Source of the DNA: Clostridia bacterium | GTDB lineage: Bacteria; Bacillota; Clostridia; Lachnospirales; CAG-274 | Direction of reading: 5' to 3' | Assembly (NCBI GenBank): GCA_030536675.1 | Contig: JAUNPM010000054.1 | Coordinates: forward strand, 1-8,790 | DNA: 8,790 nucleotides | Shown here: positions 1 through 7,077 of the stretch, piece by piece | Numbering within the stretch: position 1 is the stretch's first letter | How the letters are laid out: each line of letters starts with the position of its first letter | Program-made: the position numbers and the translations under genes | Notes under the pieces: generated by a model | Databases searched by the model: none | What the model saw: the letters and a program-made list of their open reading frames with translations, nothing else | What the model was told of the DNA's origin: nothing

Positions 1-1534
1 AATCAGGATATTCGCCCTTATTTATTTTGTGGGCATTTGTTATAATGGCGCTTTCCTGAGATTGCCTGAATATTTCCGTAAGTCGGCACACTTTAATTAC
101 ATTTGAGTTTATAATGTCACGCAGTACATTTCCCGGACCTACAGAGGGCAGCTGATTGCTGTCACCTACCATAATAAGTCTTGTGCCTGCGGGTATTGCT
201 TTAAGCAGTGAATGCATAAGAAGAATATCTATCATAGAGCTTTCGTCAATAATTATAACGTCTGCTTCAATAGGGTTGTCTTCATCCTTTTCAAATGTTT
301 GGTTTCTGGAGTTTTCGTTTACAAAGTTTATGCCCAGAAGTCTGTGTATTGTCTGTGCTTTGTGTCCCGTTGCCTCTTCCATTCTTTTTGCCGCACGGCC
401 TGTGGGAGCTGCAAGCTCAATGTCGTAGCCTTCTGCTTCGCATAGTTTTATAATTGCATTTATTATGGTTGTTTTTCCCGTACCGGGACCGCCTGTTATG
501 ACAAGTACACCGTTTTCCATAGCTGCTTGTATTGCTTCCCTTTGCAGTGGTGCAAAGCGGATCTTTTCGGTGTTTTCAAGAGCATCTATTTCATTTTGAA
601 AATTGTATTTTTTTTCAAGCTCTATGGAGCTTAATTCGTAAAGCTTTCTCGCTGTGTAGCCTTCTGCATAGTAGAAAAAGTTAAGATATACTCTTGTTGT
701 GTCTTCTTTGCTTTCTATCCATATATGGTTTTCTATGTGCATACTTGTAAGTTCGTTTCTTATTATTTCCTGGGGGATCTGCAGAAGCTCGGAGGTTTGG
801 GCTACTACAGCTTCAAGAGGCATATAAACGTTGCCGTTGTTTGCTCCGGCATTTAAAATATATTTTACTCCCGAATGTATTCTGAAAGGGGAATCCTTTG
901 CTATACCTACGTTTTCCGCAATTTTATCTGCAATTTTAAAGCCAATGCCGAAAATATCCTCGGCAAGTGAATAAGGATTTTTTGTAACCACGGATATTGT
1001 TTTGTCCTTGTATCTTTTGTATATCCTTATTGCATAGGAAGGAGTTATTCCGTACTCTCCCAAGAAAAGAAGGGCACGTCTTTCTTCTGTTTTTTCTCTG
1101 TAAATTTCGCCTATTGCCATTGCTTTTTCATTGCTTATGCCTTTTAGCTCCGCAAGACGTTCGGGCTCCGTATCCATTATGTTAAGAGTGTCGCTTCCGA
1201 ATTTTTCAACGATCTTTTTTGCTATTCTGGGACCTATGCCTTTTATTACTCCGCTGGCAAGATAAAGCTCTATTGCTCTCTCTGATTTAGGCTCGGTTTT
1301 TTCACAGCTTTCAATATTAATTTGTTCTCCGTAAAAATGGTGAGTCACTATATGTCCCGTTATCCTGACGCTTTCCCCCTGACTAATGGAGGGAGCATAT
1401 CCTACACAGGTAATGTCGTTATGGTCTATGCCTTTTGCTTCCGTAACGGTAAAAACGGAGTAACCGTTTTCACTGTTATAAAATGTTACTTTTTCAACTA
1501 TTCCCTCTATTGTAAGTATATTTGTGTTTTCCAT
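1..1534 (-). CDS. recD2: RecD2-type ATP-dependent DNA helicase, N-terminal part (C-terminus outside window)
   Basis: The minus-strand frame stays open for 511 codons from an ATG at 1534-1532 to the window edge. The start is preceded by an AAAGG ribosome binding site at about 1544-1548. RecD2 is a 5'-3' SF1B DNA helicase involved in DNA repair and replication-fork maintenance, acting without RecB/RecC. Visible parts, in order: an N-terminal beta-rich, OB-like segment (about residues 5-80); helix-hairpin-helix-like segments (GVIKGIGPRIA, 95-105, and GIGFKIADKIA near 196-206); and the helicase core. The core shows Walker A GGPGTGKTT (348-356, Lys354), APTGRAAKR (376-384) with TIHRLL (395-400), Walker B IIIDESSM (427-434, Asp430-Glu431), VGDSNQLPSVGPG (456-468) and LTEIFRQ (485-491). 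The long N-terminal extension separates it from RecD of RecBCD. Family members are usually somewhat over 700 residues, so roughly a third, including the C-terminal helicase motifs, is missing only because the window ends. Ile codons are mostly ATA (40 of 63 by hand count). It is transcribed divergently from purC, with no evident functional link. Confidence 0.95.
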   Translation of the reverse strand, partial: MENTNILTIEGIVEKVTFYNSENGYSVFTVTEAKGIDHNDITCVGYAPSISQGESVRITGHIVTHHFYGEQINIESCEKTEPKSERAIELYLASGVIKGIGPRIAKKIVEKFGSDTLNIMDTEPERLAELKGISNEKAMAIGEIYREKTEERRALLFLGEYGITPSYAIRIYKRYKDKTISVVTKNPYSLAEDIFGIGFKIADKIAENVGIAKDSPFRIHSGVKYILNAGANNGNVYMPLEAVVAQTSELLQIPQEIIRNELTSMHIENHIWIESKEDTTRVYLNFFYYAEGYTARKLYELSSIELEKKYNFQNEIDALENTEKIRFAPLQREAIQAAMENGVLVITGGPGTGKTTIINAIIKLCEAEGYDIELAAPTGRAAKRMEEATGHKAQTIHRLLGINFVNENSRNQTFEKDEDNPIEADVIIIDESSMIDILLMHSLLKAIPAGTRLIMVGDSNQLPSVGPGNVLRDIINSNVIKVCRLTEIFRQSQESAIITNAHKINKGEYPD

Positions 1535-1564
1535 AATATCTATCCTTTGAAATTCGTTATTATT

Positions 1565-1593
1565 ATTTTATAACGGATCAACATTTATTGCAA
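1565..1593 (-). promoter_or_regulatory. Candidate sigma-A promoter for recD2
   Basis: On the minus strand TTGCAA (1593-1588) lies 17 bp before TAAAAT (1570-1565). This matches the consensus at 4/6 and 5/6 positions. Transcription would start near 1558 and give a leader of about 24 nt that just contains the ribosome binding site. The placement is sensible, but the region is AT-rich, so a chance match is possible. Confidence 0.4.
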
Positions 1594-1690
1594 GAGAAAA
1601 TATAATATGACAAATATAAGGTATAAAAGTTTTTAAATTATATATTTACAATTATTTAAATCAATCATTTAAAATAAATGTAAAATTCGA

Positions 1691-1719
1691 TTGATTATTG
1701 TATAAAAATCTGTTATAGT
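1691..1719 (+). promoter_or_regulatory. Predicted sigma-A promoter of the purC-purF-purB-purA operon
   Basis: TTGATT (1691-1696), a 17-bp spacer and TATAGT (1714-1719) predict a start near 1726 and a leader of about 84 nt before purC. An 8-bp inverted repeat, AATCAATC (1659-1666) and GATTGATT (1689-1696), has its right half over the -35 element. A larger imperfect dyad (TTTACA at 1645-1650, TGTAAA at 1679-1684, with partly matching AT-rich interiors) lies just upstream. These are candidate operator sites. I see no good match to the Bacillus PurR box, and the leader is too short for a standard purine or ZTP riboswitch. Confidence 0.55.
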
Positions 1720-1731
1720 ATAAGTATAATA

Positions 1732-1766
1732 GGTTTAGCGGGCTTAGTTTAAAGTCTTTAAACCCC
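1732..1766 (+). promoter_or_regulatory. purC leader: two 5' arms competing for one 3' arm
   Basis: In the predicted purC leader GTTTAA (1747-1752) can pair with TTAAAC (1758-1763), leaving a 5-nt loop. GGTTTA (1732-1737) can pair instead with TAAACC (1759-1764). The two pairings exclude each other. No U-run follows, so this is not an intrinsic terminator. Further on are two palindromes: AATTTG-T-CAAATT (1772-1784) and ACTTAATTAAGT (1786-1797), the latter touching the purC ribosome binding site. All stems are short and AT-rich, so a function is uncertain. Confidence 0.25.
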
Positions 1767-1809
1767 ATAATAATTTGTCAAATTAACTTAATTAAGTGAG
1801 GTAATTAAA

Positions 1810-2526
1810 ATGGAAAAGCTTGATTTACTTTATGTAGGCAAAGCAAAAAAGGTATTTGCCGTAAATGATCCGTCCTTATGTATATTTGAATATAAAGATG
1901 ATGCTACGGCATTTAACGGTCAAAAAAAAGGTTCATTTGAAGGCAAGGGCGTTATTAACAATCAAATGGCTAATTTTATATTCAGACTTCTTGAAAAAGA
2001 CGGCATTAAAACTCATTTGGTGGAGGAGCTTTCACCAAGAGAAACTCTTGTTAAAAAGGTAGATATTATACCTCTTGAGGTAATAGTGAGAAATATTGCG
2101 GCAGGCTCTTTTTCAAAGAGATACGGTGTTAAAGAGGGTACTCCTTTTAAAGCGCCTACTCTTGAATTCAGTTATAAAAACGATGAATTGGGCGATCCTC
2201 TTATTAATGATTATCAGGCTATTGCTTTGGGCATAGTAACTAAGGAAGAGATCGATATTATTTCAGACATTGCTTTTAAAGTAAACGAAAGTCTTAAAAA
2301 GATTTTCATCAACATAGGAATTAAGCTGGTTGATTTTAAAATTGAGCTTGGAAAAACCACTGATGGTGAAATTGTGCTGGCTGATGAAATAAGTCCCGAT
2401 ACTTGCAGACTTTGGGATGCGGAAACCAATAAGAAACTCGATAAGGACAGATTCAGACTTGATTTAGGTGAATTTGGCGATGTATATAGAGAGGTATGGG
2501 GCAGACTTACCGAATTCTATAAGTAA
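1810..2526 (+). CDS. purC: Phosphoribosylaminoimidazole-succinocarboxamide (SAICAR) synthase
   Basis: PurC is a cytosolic enzyme that joins CAIR with aspartate using ATP to give SAICAR, in the middle of the de novo purine pathway. The 238-residue length is normal for a bacterial stand-alone PurC. Visible family features are the N-terminal GKAKKVF nucleotide-binding turn (residues 10-16), KGVINNQM (46-53), the substrate-binding RNIAAGS block (94-100) followed by KRYG (103-106), GDPLIND (128-134), LVDFKIELG (173-181) and the C-terminal LADEISPDTCRLWD block (190-203). The ATG at 1810 follows an AGTGAGG ribosome binding site (1795-1801) at normal distance. It is the first gene of the cluster, 53 bp before purF, and is probably transcribed from the promoter at 1691-1719. 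The gap to purF shows no convincing terminator or promoter. No key motif is missing. Confidence 0.97.
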   Translation: MEKLDLLYVGKAKKVFAVNDPSLCIFEYKDDATAFNGQKKGSFEGKGVINNQMANFIFRLLEKDGIKTHLVEELSPRETLVKKVDIIPLEVIVRNIAAGSFSKRYGVKEGTPFKAPTLEFSYKNDELGDPLINDYQAIALGIVTKEEIDIISDIAFKVNESLKKIFINIGIKLVDFKIELGKTTDGEIVLADEISPDTCRLWDAETNKKLDKDRFRLDLGEFGDVYREVWGRLTEFYK

Positions 2527-2579
2527 TAGCTTTTACTGATAGTATAAAAATACGTTAAATTTGTTTGGAGGAAAATAAT

Positions 2580-3962
2580 ATGGCTAAACTTCACGAAGAG
2601 TGCGGTGTCTTTGGTATATATGATCCCGAGGGAAATCCTGCGGCAACCACTTACTACGGACTTGTGGCTTTGCAGCACAGAGGTCAGGAGGGCTGCGGTA
2701 TAGCTGTGAACAGGGACAGGGATATATACCATTACAAAGATGTGGGACTTGTAAACGAAGTGTTTAACGAAGAAATACTGGGAAAACTTAAGGGCAGAAT
2801 GGCTATAGGTCACGTAAGATATTCAACTGCCGGAGGTTCTGCCAGAGAAAATGTGCAGCCTCTTGTTTTAAGATATATCAAGGGTCAGCTTGCCATAAGT
2901 CATAACGGAAATGTAACAAATACGGCGGAAATAAGAAAAGAACTTGAGCAGAACGGAGCAATATTTCAGACAACTGCCGATACTGAAATAATAGCATATT
3001 TGATCGCAAGGGAAAGAATTACGGCAGGGTCAATAGAAAATGCCGTAAAAAATGCAATGAAAAAACTTAAGGGTGCTTTTTCTCTTCTTGTAATGAGCCC
3101 CAATAAAATGATTGCAGCAAGAGATCCTTGGGGATTCAGACCTATGTCAATAGGTAAAAGAGATAAGGCTATTATGTTTTCAAGTGAAACCTGTGCCTTT
3201 GACGCTATTGATGCAGAGTTTGTAAGAGATGTTGAACCCGGTGAGATAATAACAATAGAAGACGGTGAAATAAGGTGTGATACCGAGCTTTGCAATACTC
3301 AAAAGTCAAGCTTATGTATATTTGAACATATATATTTTGCAAGACCCGACAGCACCATTGCAAATGAAGTTGTCCACGAATGCAGAAAAAGAGCAGGTGC
3401 TTTCCTTGCAATGCAGTCACCTGTAGACGCAGACATAGTAATAGGAGTTCCCGATTCAGGACTTTCAGCTGCACAGGGATATTCCGAATACAGTGGTATA
3501 CCTATTGATACGGGCTTTGTGAAAAATAAATATATAGCAAGAACATTTATAAAGCCTACGCAGGCAGACAGAGAAATTGCCGTTAAACTTAAGCTGAATG
3601 TTTTAAAAAGTGCCGTAAACGGTAAAAGAGTTATTATGGTCGATGACAGTATTGTAAGAGGAACCACAAGCGGAAGGATCGTTCAGCTTTTAAGAGATGC
3701 GGGAGCAAAAGAAGTGCACGTTAGAATATCAGCGCCTCCGTTTACGTGGCCCTGCTTCTTTGGCACGGATATTCCCAATAGGGATCAGCTGATCGCCAAT
3801 AAGTATACAATTGCTGAAACAGCTAAAATCATAAATGCAGACAGCCTTGATTATTTAAGCCTTGATAATCTTCATAAAATAGCACCTGAAAGCAGCTGCA
3901 GCTTTTGTGATGCCTGTTTTACGGGAAATTATGCTGTTGATGTAAAACATTTATTAGATTAA
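2580..3962 (+). CDS. purF: Amidophosphoribosyltransferase (glutamine PRPP amidotransferase), iron-sulfur type
   Basis: PurF converts PRPP and glutamine to 5-phosphoribosylamine, glutamate and pyrophosphate, the first committed step of purine synthesis. The ATG at 2580 (460 residues) sits 8 nt after GGAGG (2567-2571). An in-frame TTG at 2565 would overlap that site and is rejected. The N-terminus MAKLHEECGVFG places the catalytic Cys at residue 8, so a 7-residue propeptide must be removed (11 in B. subtilis). The class II glutaminase domain follows (LQHRGQEG 31-38, GHVRYSTAGG 77-86, SHNGNVTN 107-114, DTEIIAY 134-140). The phosphoribosyltransferase domain has the PRPP loop VIMVDDSIVRGTTS (351-364). 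C246, C392, C440 and C443 align with the four [4Fe-4S] ligands of the B. subtilis enzyme, and C446 completes a CxxCxxC. By family knowledge the cluster makes the enzyme oxygen-labile. It is 24 bp before purB. Confidence 0.97.
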   Translation: MAKLHEECGVFGIYDPEGNPAATTYYGLVALQHRGQEGCGIAVNRDRDIYHYKDVGLVNEVFNEEILGKLKGRMAIGHVRYSTAGGSARENVQPLVLRYIKGQLAISHNGNVTNTAEIRKELEQNGAIFQTTADTEIIAYLIARERITAGSIENAVKNAMKKLKGAFSLLVMSPNKMIAARDPWGFRPMSIGKRDKAIMFSSETCAFDAIDAEFVRDVEPGEIITIEDGEIRCDTELCNTQKSSLCIFEHIYFARPDSTIANEVVHECRKRAGAFLAMQSPVDADIVIGVPDSGLSAAQGYSEYSGIPIDTGFVKNKYIARTFIKPTQADREIAVKLKLNVLKSAVNGKRVIMVDDSIVRGTTSGRIVQLLRDAGAKEVHVRISAPPFTWPCFFGTDIPNRDQLIANKYTIAETAKIINADSLDYLSLDNLHKIAPESSCSFCDACFTGNYAVDVKHLLD

Positions 3963-3986
3963 AATAATAGGTCGGAGGATACACAT

Positions 3987-5417
3987 ATGAAAAATGAATA
4001 TGAAAGTCCCCTTAATTCCAGATATGCAAGTAAGGAAATGAAAGAAGTTTTTTCTCCGGATATGAAGTTTAAGACATGGAGAAAACTTTGGATCGCTCTT
4101 GCCGAATGTGAAAAGGAATTGGGTCTTGATATAACACAGGAACAAATCGATGAGTTAAAGGCTCATAAGGATGACATAAACTATGATGTTGCAAGAGAAA
4201 GAGAAAAGCTGGTGCGTCACGATGTTATGGCTCACGTTTATGCTTACGGCACCCAGTGCCCTAAGGCTAAGGGTATCATTCACTTGGGAGCAACAAGCTG
4301 TTTTGTAGGCGACAATACAGATGTAATACTTATGGTTGAAGCTATGAAAATAATAAGAAAGAAGGTCCTTTCCGTTATTAATAAGCTTTCAGCCTTTGCT
4401 ATGAAGTATAAGGATATGCCTACTCTTGGATTTACACATTTTCAGGCTGCACAGACAACTACCGTAGGAAAAAGAGCTACTCTTTGGATACAAGATTTAA
4501 TGATGGATCTTGAACAGATCGATTTTGTGTTGTCAAATGCAAAGCTATTGGGCTCTAAGGGTACTACAGGTACACAGGCTTCATTTATGGAGCTTTTCGA
4601 GGGTGATACGGATAAGGTAAAGGCTCTTGATAATATGATAGCAGAAAAATTAGGCTACAAGGGTGTTTTTGCTGTAAGTGGTCAGACATATACAAGAAAG
4701 CTTGATTCAATGTTTATTAATGTTTTAAGCGGCATTGCTCAAAGCTGTACAAAGTTTTCAAATGATATGAGATTATTGCAGCATTTAAAGGAAATGGAGG
4801 AGCCTTTTGAAAAAAATCAGATAGGTTCTTCTGCTATGGCATACAAGAGAAATCCTATGAGAAGCGAAAGAATGGCTTCACTTGCAAGATATATTATTGT
4901 TGACGCTTTAAATCCTGCAATTACCGCTTCTGCTCAGTGGTTTGAAAGAACACTTGATGACAGTGCCAATAAAAGAATTGCCATACCCGAAGCCTTTCTT
5001 GCCTGTGATGCAATACTTAATATTTATATTAATGTATCGGGAGGGCTTGTGGTTTATCCTAAGGTCATTGAAAGACGTCTTATGGAAGAGCTGCCTTTTA
5101 TGGCAACTGAAAATATAATGATGGACGCTGTTAAAAACGGCGGAGACAGACAGGAGCTTCATGAGAGAATAAGAGAGCTTTCAATGGAAGCGGGAGCTGT
5201 TGTTAAACAGGAGGGCGGAAAGAACGACCTTATTGAAAGAATTGCTAAGGAGCCTATGTTTGGTATGAGCCTTGAAGATCTGAAAAAGATACTTGAGCCT
5301 AAAAACTTTGTGGGACGTGCTCCTCAGCAGGTTGAGGAATATATTAACGGTTGTGTTATGCCTGTGCTTAAGGAAAATGCGGACAGTCTTATAGATGATG
5401 CTGAATTGACTGTCTAA
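3987..5417 (+). CDS. purB: Adenylosuccinate lyase, long (human ADSL-like) subfamily
   Basis: PurB acts twice in purine synthesis: SAICAR to AICAR plus fumarate, and adenylosuccinate to AMP plus fumarate. The fumarase/aspartase-superfamily fold is shown by RHDVMAH (77-83), GATSCFVGDN (101-110), the TLGFTHFQAAQTTTVGKR block (146-163, His151) and the mobile signature loop GSSAMAYKRNP (280-290), whose S281/S282 include the expected catalytic serine. At 476 residues it is longer than B. subtilis PurB (about 430). From memory it resembles human ADSL throughout, for example SPLNSRYAS near the start, KEMEEPFEKNQIGSSAM, QWFERTLDDSAN (317-328), ELPFMATENI (368-377) and VVKQEGG (405-411). The signature has Ala285 where Pro is usual (GSSAMP). 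The ATG at 3987 follows GGAGG (3974-3978) by 8 nt. Its stop codon overlaps the purA ribosome binding site, suggesting translational coupling. Confidence 0.97.
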   Translation: MKNEYESPLNSRYASKEMKEVFSPDMKFKTWRKLWIALAECEKELGLDITQEQIDELKAHKDDINYDVAREREKLVRHDVMAHVYAYGTQCPKAKGIIHLGATSCFVGDNTDVILMVEAMKIIRKKVLSVINKLSAFAMKYKDMPTLGFTHFQAAQTTTVGKRATLWIQDLMMDLEQIDFVLSNAKLLGSKGTTGTQASFMELFEGDTDKVKALDNMIAEKLGYKGVFAVSGQTYTRKLDSMFINVLSGIAQSCTKFSNDMRLLQHLKEMEEPFEKNQIGSSAMAYKRNPMRSERMASLARYIIVDALNPAITASAQWFERTLDDSANKRIAIPEAFLACDAILNIYINVSGGLVVYPKVIERRLMEELPFMATENIMMDAVKNGGDRQELHERIRELSMEAGAVVKQEGGKNDLIERIAKEPMFGMSLEDLKKILEPKNFVGRAPQQVEEYINGCVMPVLKENADSLIDDAELTV

Positions 5418-5430
5418 GGAGGGTTTATAA

Positions 5431-6702
5431 ATGATTAGAGCTATTGTGGGCGCCAACTGGGGCGATGAAGGTAAGGGCAAAATTACGGATATGTGTGCCG
5501 ACAAATCCGATATTGTTGTAAGATACCAAGGCGGAGCAAATGCGGGACATACAATAATAAACGAAAAGGGCAGGTTTGCTCTTCATCAGTTGCCCAGCGG
5601 TGTTTTTCACGAACATATTATTAATGTTATAGCAAACGGCGTTGCCTTGAATATTGCTTCATTAAAAGAAGAAATGCAGACTATTACCGATGCGGGAATA
5701 AAATTCAATCTTCTTATAAGTGAAAAGGCGCAGGTGCTTATGCCTCATCACGTACTTATGGATACTTACGAGGAAGAAAGACTTGGAGATAAAAAGTTTG
5801 GCTCTACAAAAAGCGGTATTGCACCATTTTTTGCCGATAAATATTCTAAAGTCGGTGTACAGGTTTGGGAGCTTTATGATAAGGATTTTCTTATGGATAA
5901 GTTACAGACAATGTATGACAAGGTAAATGTTCAGTTTAAATACCTTTACAATAAGGAGCCTATCGACTATAAGGAAGTGTATAATACCCTTTGTGAATAT
6001 GCGGAGTTTATAAAGCCTTATGTTGCGGACACTTCAAAGTTTTTAAGAAATGCCATAAAAGAGAATAAAAATATTCTTCTTGAGGGTCAGCTTGGCTCAT
6101 TAAAGGATACGGATCACGGTATTTATCCTTATGTTACAAGCTCTTCAACTCTTGCGGGATATGCTGCGGTAGGTGCAGGTATTCCTCCTTATGCCATTGA
6201 AAATATAACCGTTATTACAAAGGCATATTCATCCGCAGTAGGTGCAGGTCCCTTTGTAAGCGAGCTTTTCGGTGAAGAGGCTGATGAACTTAGAAAAAGA
6301 GGCGGAGATAAGGGTGAATTCGGTGCAACAACAGGCAGACCAAGAAGAGTAGGGCATTTTGACGCTGTGGCTACAAGATACGGTTGTGAAATACAGGGTG
6401 CAACAGAGGTTTGTATGACTTGCCTTGATGTTTTAAGTTATATGGATACCCTCTATGTGTGTACAGGCTATGAGTATGAAGGAAAGGTTTACAAGGATTT
6501 TCTTACTACTGACAAGCTGTATAAGTCAACTCCCGTTTACACAAAGCTTCCCGGTTGGAAGTGTGACATAAGGGGAATAACCGATTACAATGATCTTCCT
6601 AAGGAAGCAAAGGATTATGTTGAATTTATAGAAAAAGAGCTTGGTGTAAAAATTTCAATGGTAAGCAACGGACCTAAAAGACACGAAATTCTTTACAGAT
6701 AA
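5431..6702 (+). CDS. purA: Adenylosuccinate synthetase, divergent clostridial-type variant
   Basis: PurA condenses IMP with aspartate using GTP to form adenylosuccinate, which PurB then converts to AMP. The 423-residue length is typical. Catalytic parts are present: GDEGKGK (11-17, Asp12), NAGH (37-40, His40), GSTKSGIAP (124-132), GPFVSEL (273-279), the aspartate-loop TTGRPRR (300-306, Arg303) and LPGW (373-376). Two conserved places differ from the usual sequence. The EGAQG...DIDHGTYPFVTSSN block reads EGQLG...DTDHGIYPYVTSSS (218-239), putting Leu221 where a Gln that contacts IMP in the E. coli enzyme is expected. The guanine-recognition TKLD motif reads TCLD (330-333), keeping the Asp. B. 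subtilis also lacks that Lys. I recall similar variants from Lachnospiraceae-like clostridia. The ribosome binding site AAGGAGGG (5416-5423) overlaps the purB stop. I see no terminator directly behind the gene; the first terminator-shaped hairpin is at 6913. Confidence 0.96.
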   Translation: MIRAIVGANWGDEGKGKITDMCADKSDIVVRYQGGANAGHTIINEKGRFALHQLPSGVFHEHIINVIANGVALNIASLKEEMQTITDAGIKFNLLISEKAQVLMPHHVLMDTYEEERLGDKKFGSTKSGIAPFFADKYSKVGVQVWELYDKDFLMDKLQTMYDKVNVQFKYLYNKEPIDYKEVYNTLCEYAEFIKPYVADTSKFLRNAIKENKNILLEGQLGSLKDTDHGIYPYVTSSSTLAGYAAVGAGIPPYAIENITVITKAYSSAVGAGPFVSELFGEEADELRKRGGDKGEFGATTGRPRRVGHFDAVATRYGCEIQGATEVCMTCLDVLSYMDTLYVCTGYEYEGKVYKDFLTTDKLYKSTPVYTKLPGWKCDIRGITDYNDLPKEAKDYVEFIEKELGVKISMVSNGPKRHEILYR

Positions 6703-6871
6703 GTTTTAATTGATTTTTGTAATGTATTATATAATATAGTAAAATAAGAGTGTTATGTTAATATATAGAACAAAATCACCCTATTATTTGCACAAAATAT
6801 ATTAAAAATTAACTTTGATCATAAAAAAATTATGCAGTTTACATAAAAAGCTGTAAAATTAAAATTGGTTA
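6703..6871 (+). other. AT-rich intergenic region behind purA, upstream of the glnA promoter
   Basis: This stretch has no credible ORF, no RNA gene I recognise and no clear purA terminator. It contains TGTTA-N7-GAACA (6756-6772), which differs at one defined position from the Bacillus GlnR/TnrA box TGTNA-N7-TNACA. ATTAACTTT (6808-6816) recurs as its exact reverse complement inside the glnA promoter spacer (6881-6889). A small dyad, TTTACA (6838-6843) and TGTAAA (6852-6857), lies between them. All are possible operator sites for glnA, but in sequence this AT-rich each could arise by chance. Confidence 0.4.
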
Positions 6872-6900
6872 TTGACAATTAAAGTTAATGTGGTTATAAT
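6872..6900 (+). promoter_or_regulatory. Consensus sigma-A promoter of glnA
   Basis: TTGACA (6872-6877), an exact 17-bp spacer and TATAAT (6895-6900) match the vegetative promoter consensus at all 12 positions. The start should be near 6907, giving a leader of about 188 nt. The spacer contains AAAGTTAAT (6881-6889), the mirror of ATTAACTTT upstream, so a bound regulator could cover the promoter. A promoter this strong placed directly before a terminator-like hairpin suggests control after initiation. Confidence 0.85.
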
Positions 6901-6912
6901 ATAAAGCATAAC

Positions 6913-6957
6913 AAGGGTGTTTGAATACAAGGTATTCGAGCACCCTTTATATTTTGG
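6913..6957 (+). terminator. Terminator-shaped hairpin at the 5' end of the glnA leader
   Basis: Bases 6913-6928 pair with 6932-6947 in an uninterrupted 16-bp stem (14 Watson-Crick pairs and two G-U) around the 3-nt loop AAG. TTATATTTT follows, a U-rich tract interrupted by two A. Seen as RNA on the plus strand this is an intrinsic terminator shape; the other strand lacks a good U-run. It starts about 7 nt after the predicted glnA start, so it could end glnA transcripts at about 45-50 nt (attenuation). It could also terminate read-through from purA, or serve as a stabilising 5' hairpin. The sequence does not decide between these. Confidence 0.65.
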
Positions 6958-6960
6958 CAT

Positions 6961-7055
6961 AATTAAGTGATGCTAACGGGATAAGACGGCTGATTTGTTA
7001 GCGACGTCTATTCAACTTTTAATTAAAACTCTGCCTTACTTGAATATTGGCGGAG
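6961..7055 (+). promoter_or_regulatory. Structured glnA leader with mutually exclusive pairings, class unknown
   Basis: Downstream of the 5' hairpin several pairings are possible. AATTAA (6961-6966) pairs with TTAATT (7019-7024) as an outer stem. GCTAAC (6972-6977) pairs perfectly with GTTAGC (6997-7002). Alternatively AGACGGCT (6984-6991) pairs with AGC (7000-7002) plus CGTCT (7005-7009), with a 2-nt bulge; this competes with the previous pairing for 7000-7002. CTCTGCC (7029-7035) pairs with GGCGGAG (7049-7055), enclosing a purine-rich, ribosome-binding-like element (GGCGGAGG) that has no start codon at usable distance. I do not recognise any riboswitch class, and the loops do not fit the ANTAR hexaloop pattern. 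Confidence 0.4.
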
Positions 7056-7077
7056 GAAAATATATTTTAAGAATTGG

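Noticed and set aside
156..445. Plus-strand open frames over the first 450 bases
   Set aside because: They are antisense to the conserved RecD2 helicase core and resemble no family.
1726..1809. Purine or ZTP riboswitch in the purC leader
   Set aside because: The leader is about 84 nt and lacks the conserved core sequences and any expression platform with a U-run.
2565..2579. In-frame TTG as an alternative purF start
   Set aside because: The TTG overlaps the GGAGG ribosome binding site; the ATG at 2580 has correct spacing and a normal PurF N-terminus.
2517..2813. Minus-strand 98-codon frame across the purC-purF junction
   Set aside because: It overlaps the conserved N-terminus of PurF and the ends of two well-supported genes.
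6995..7023. Second glnA promoter TTGTTA-17-TTTAAT
   Set aside because: Weak matches in an AT-rich leader that already has a perfect promoter upstream; it also overlaps the proposed RNA pairings.
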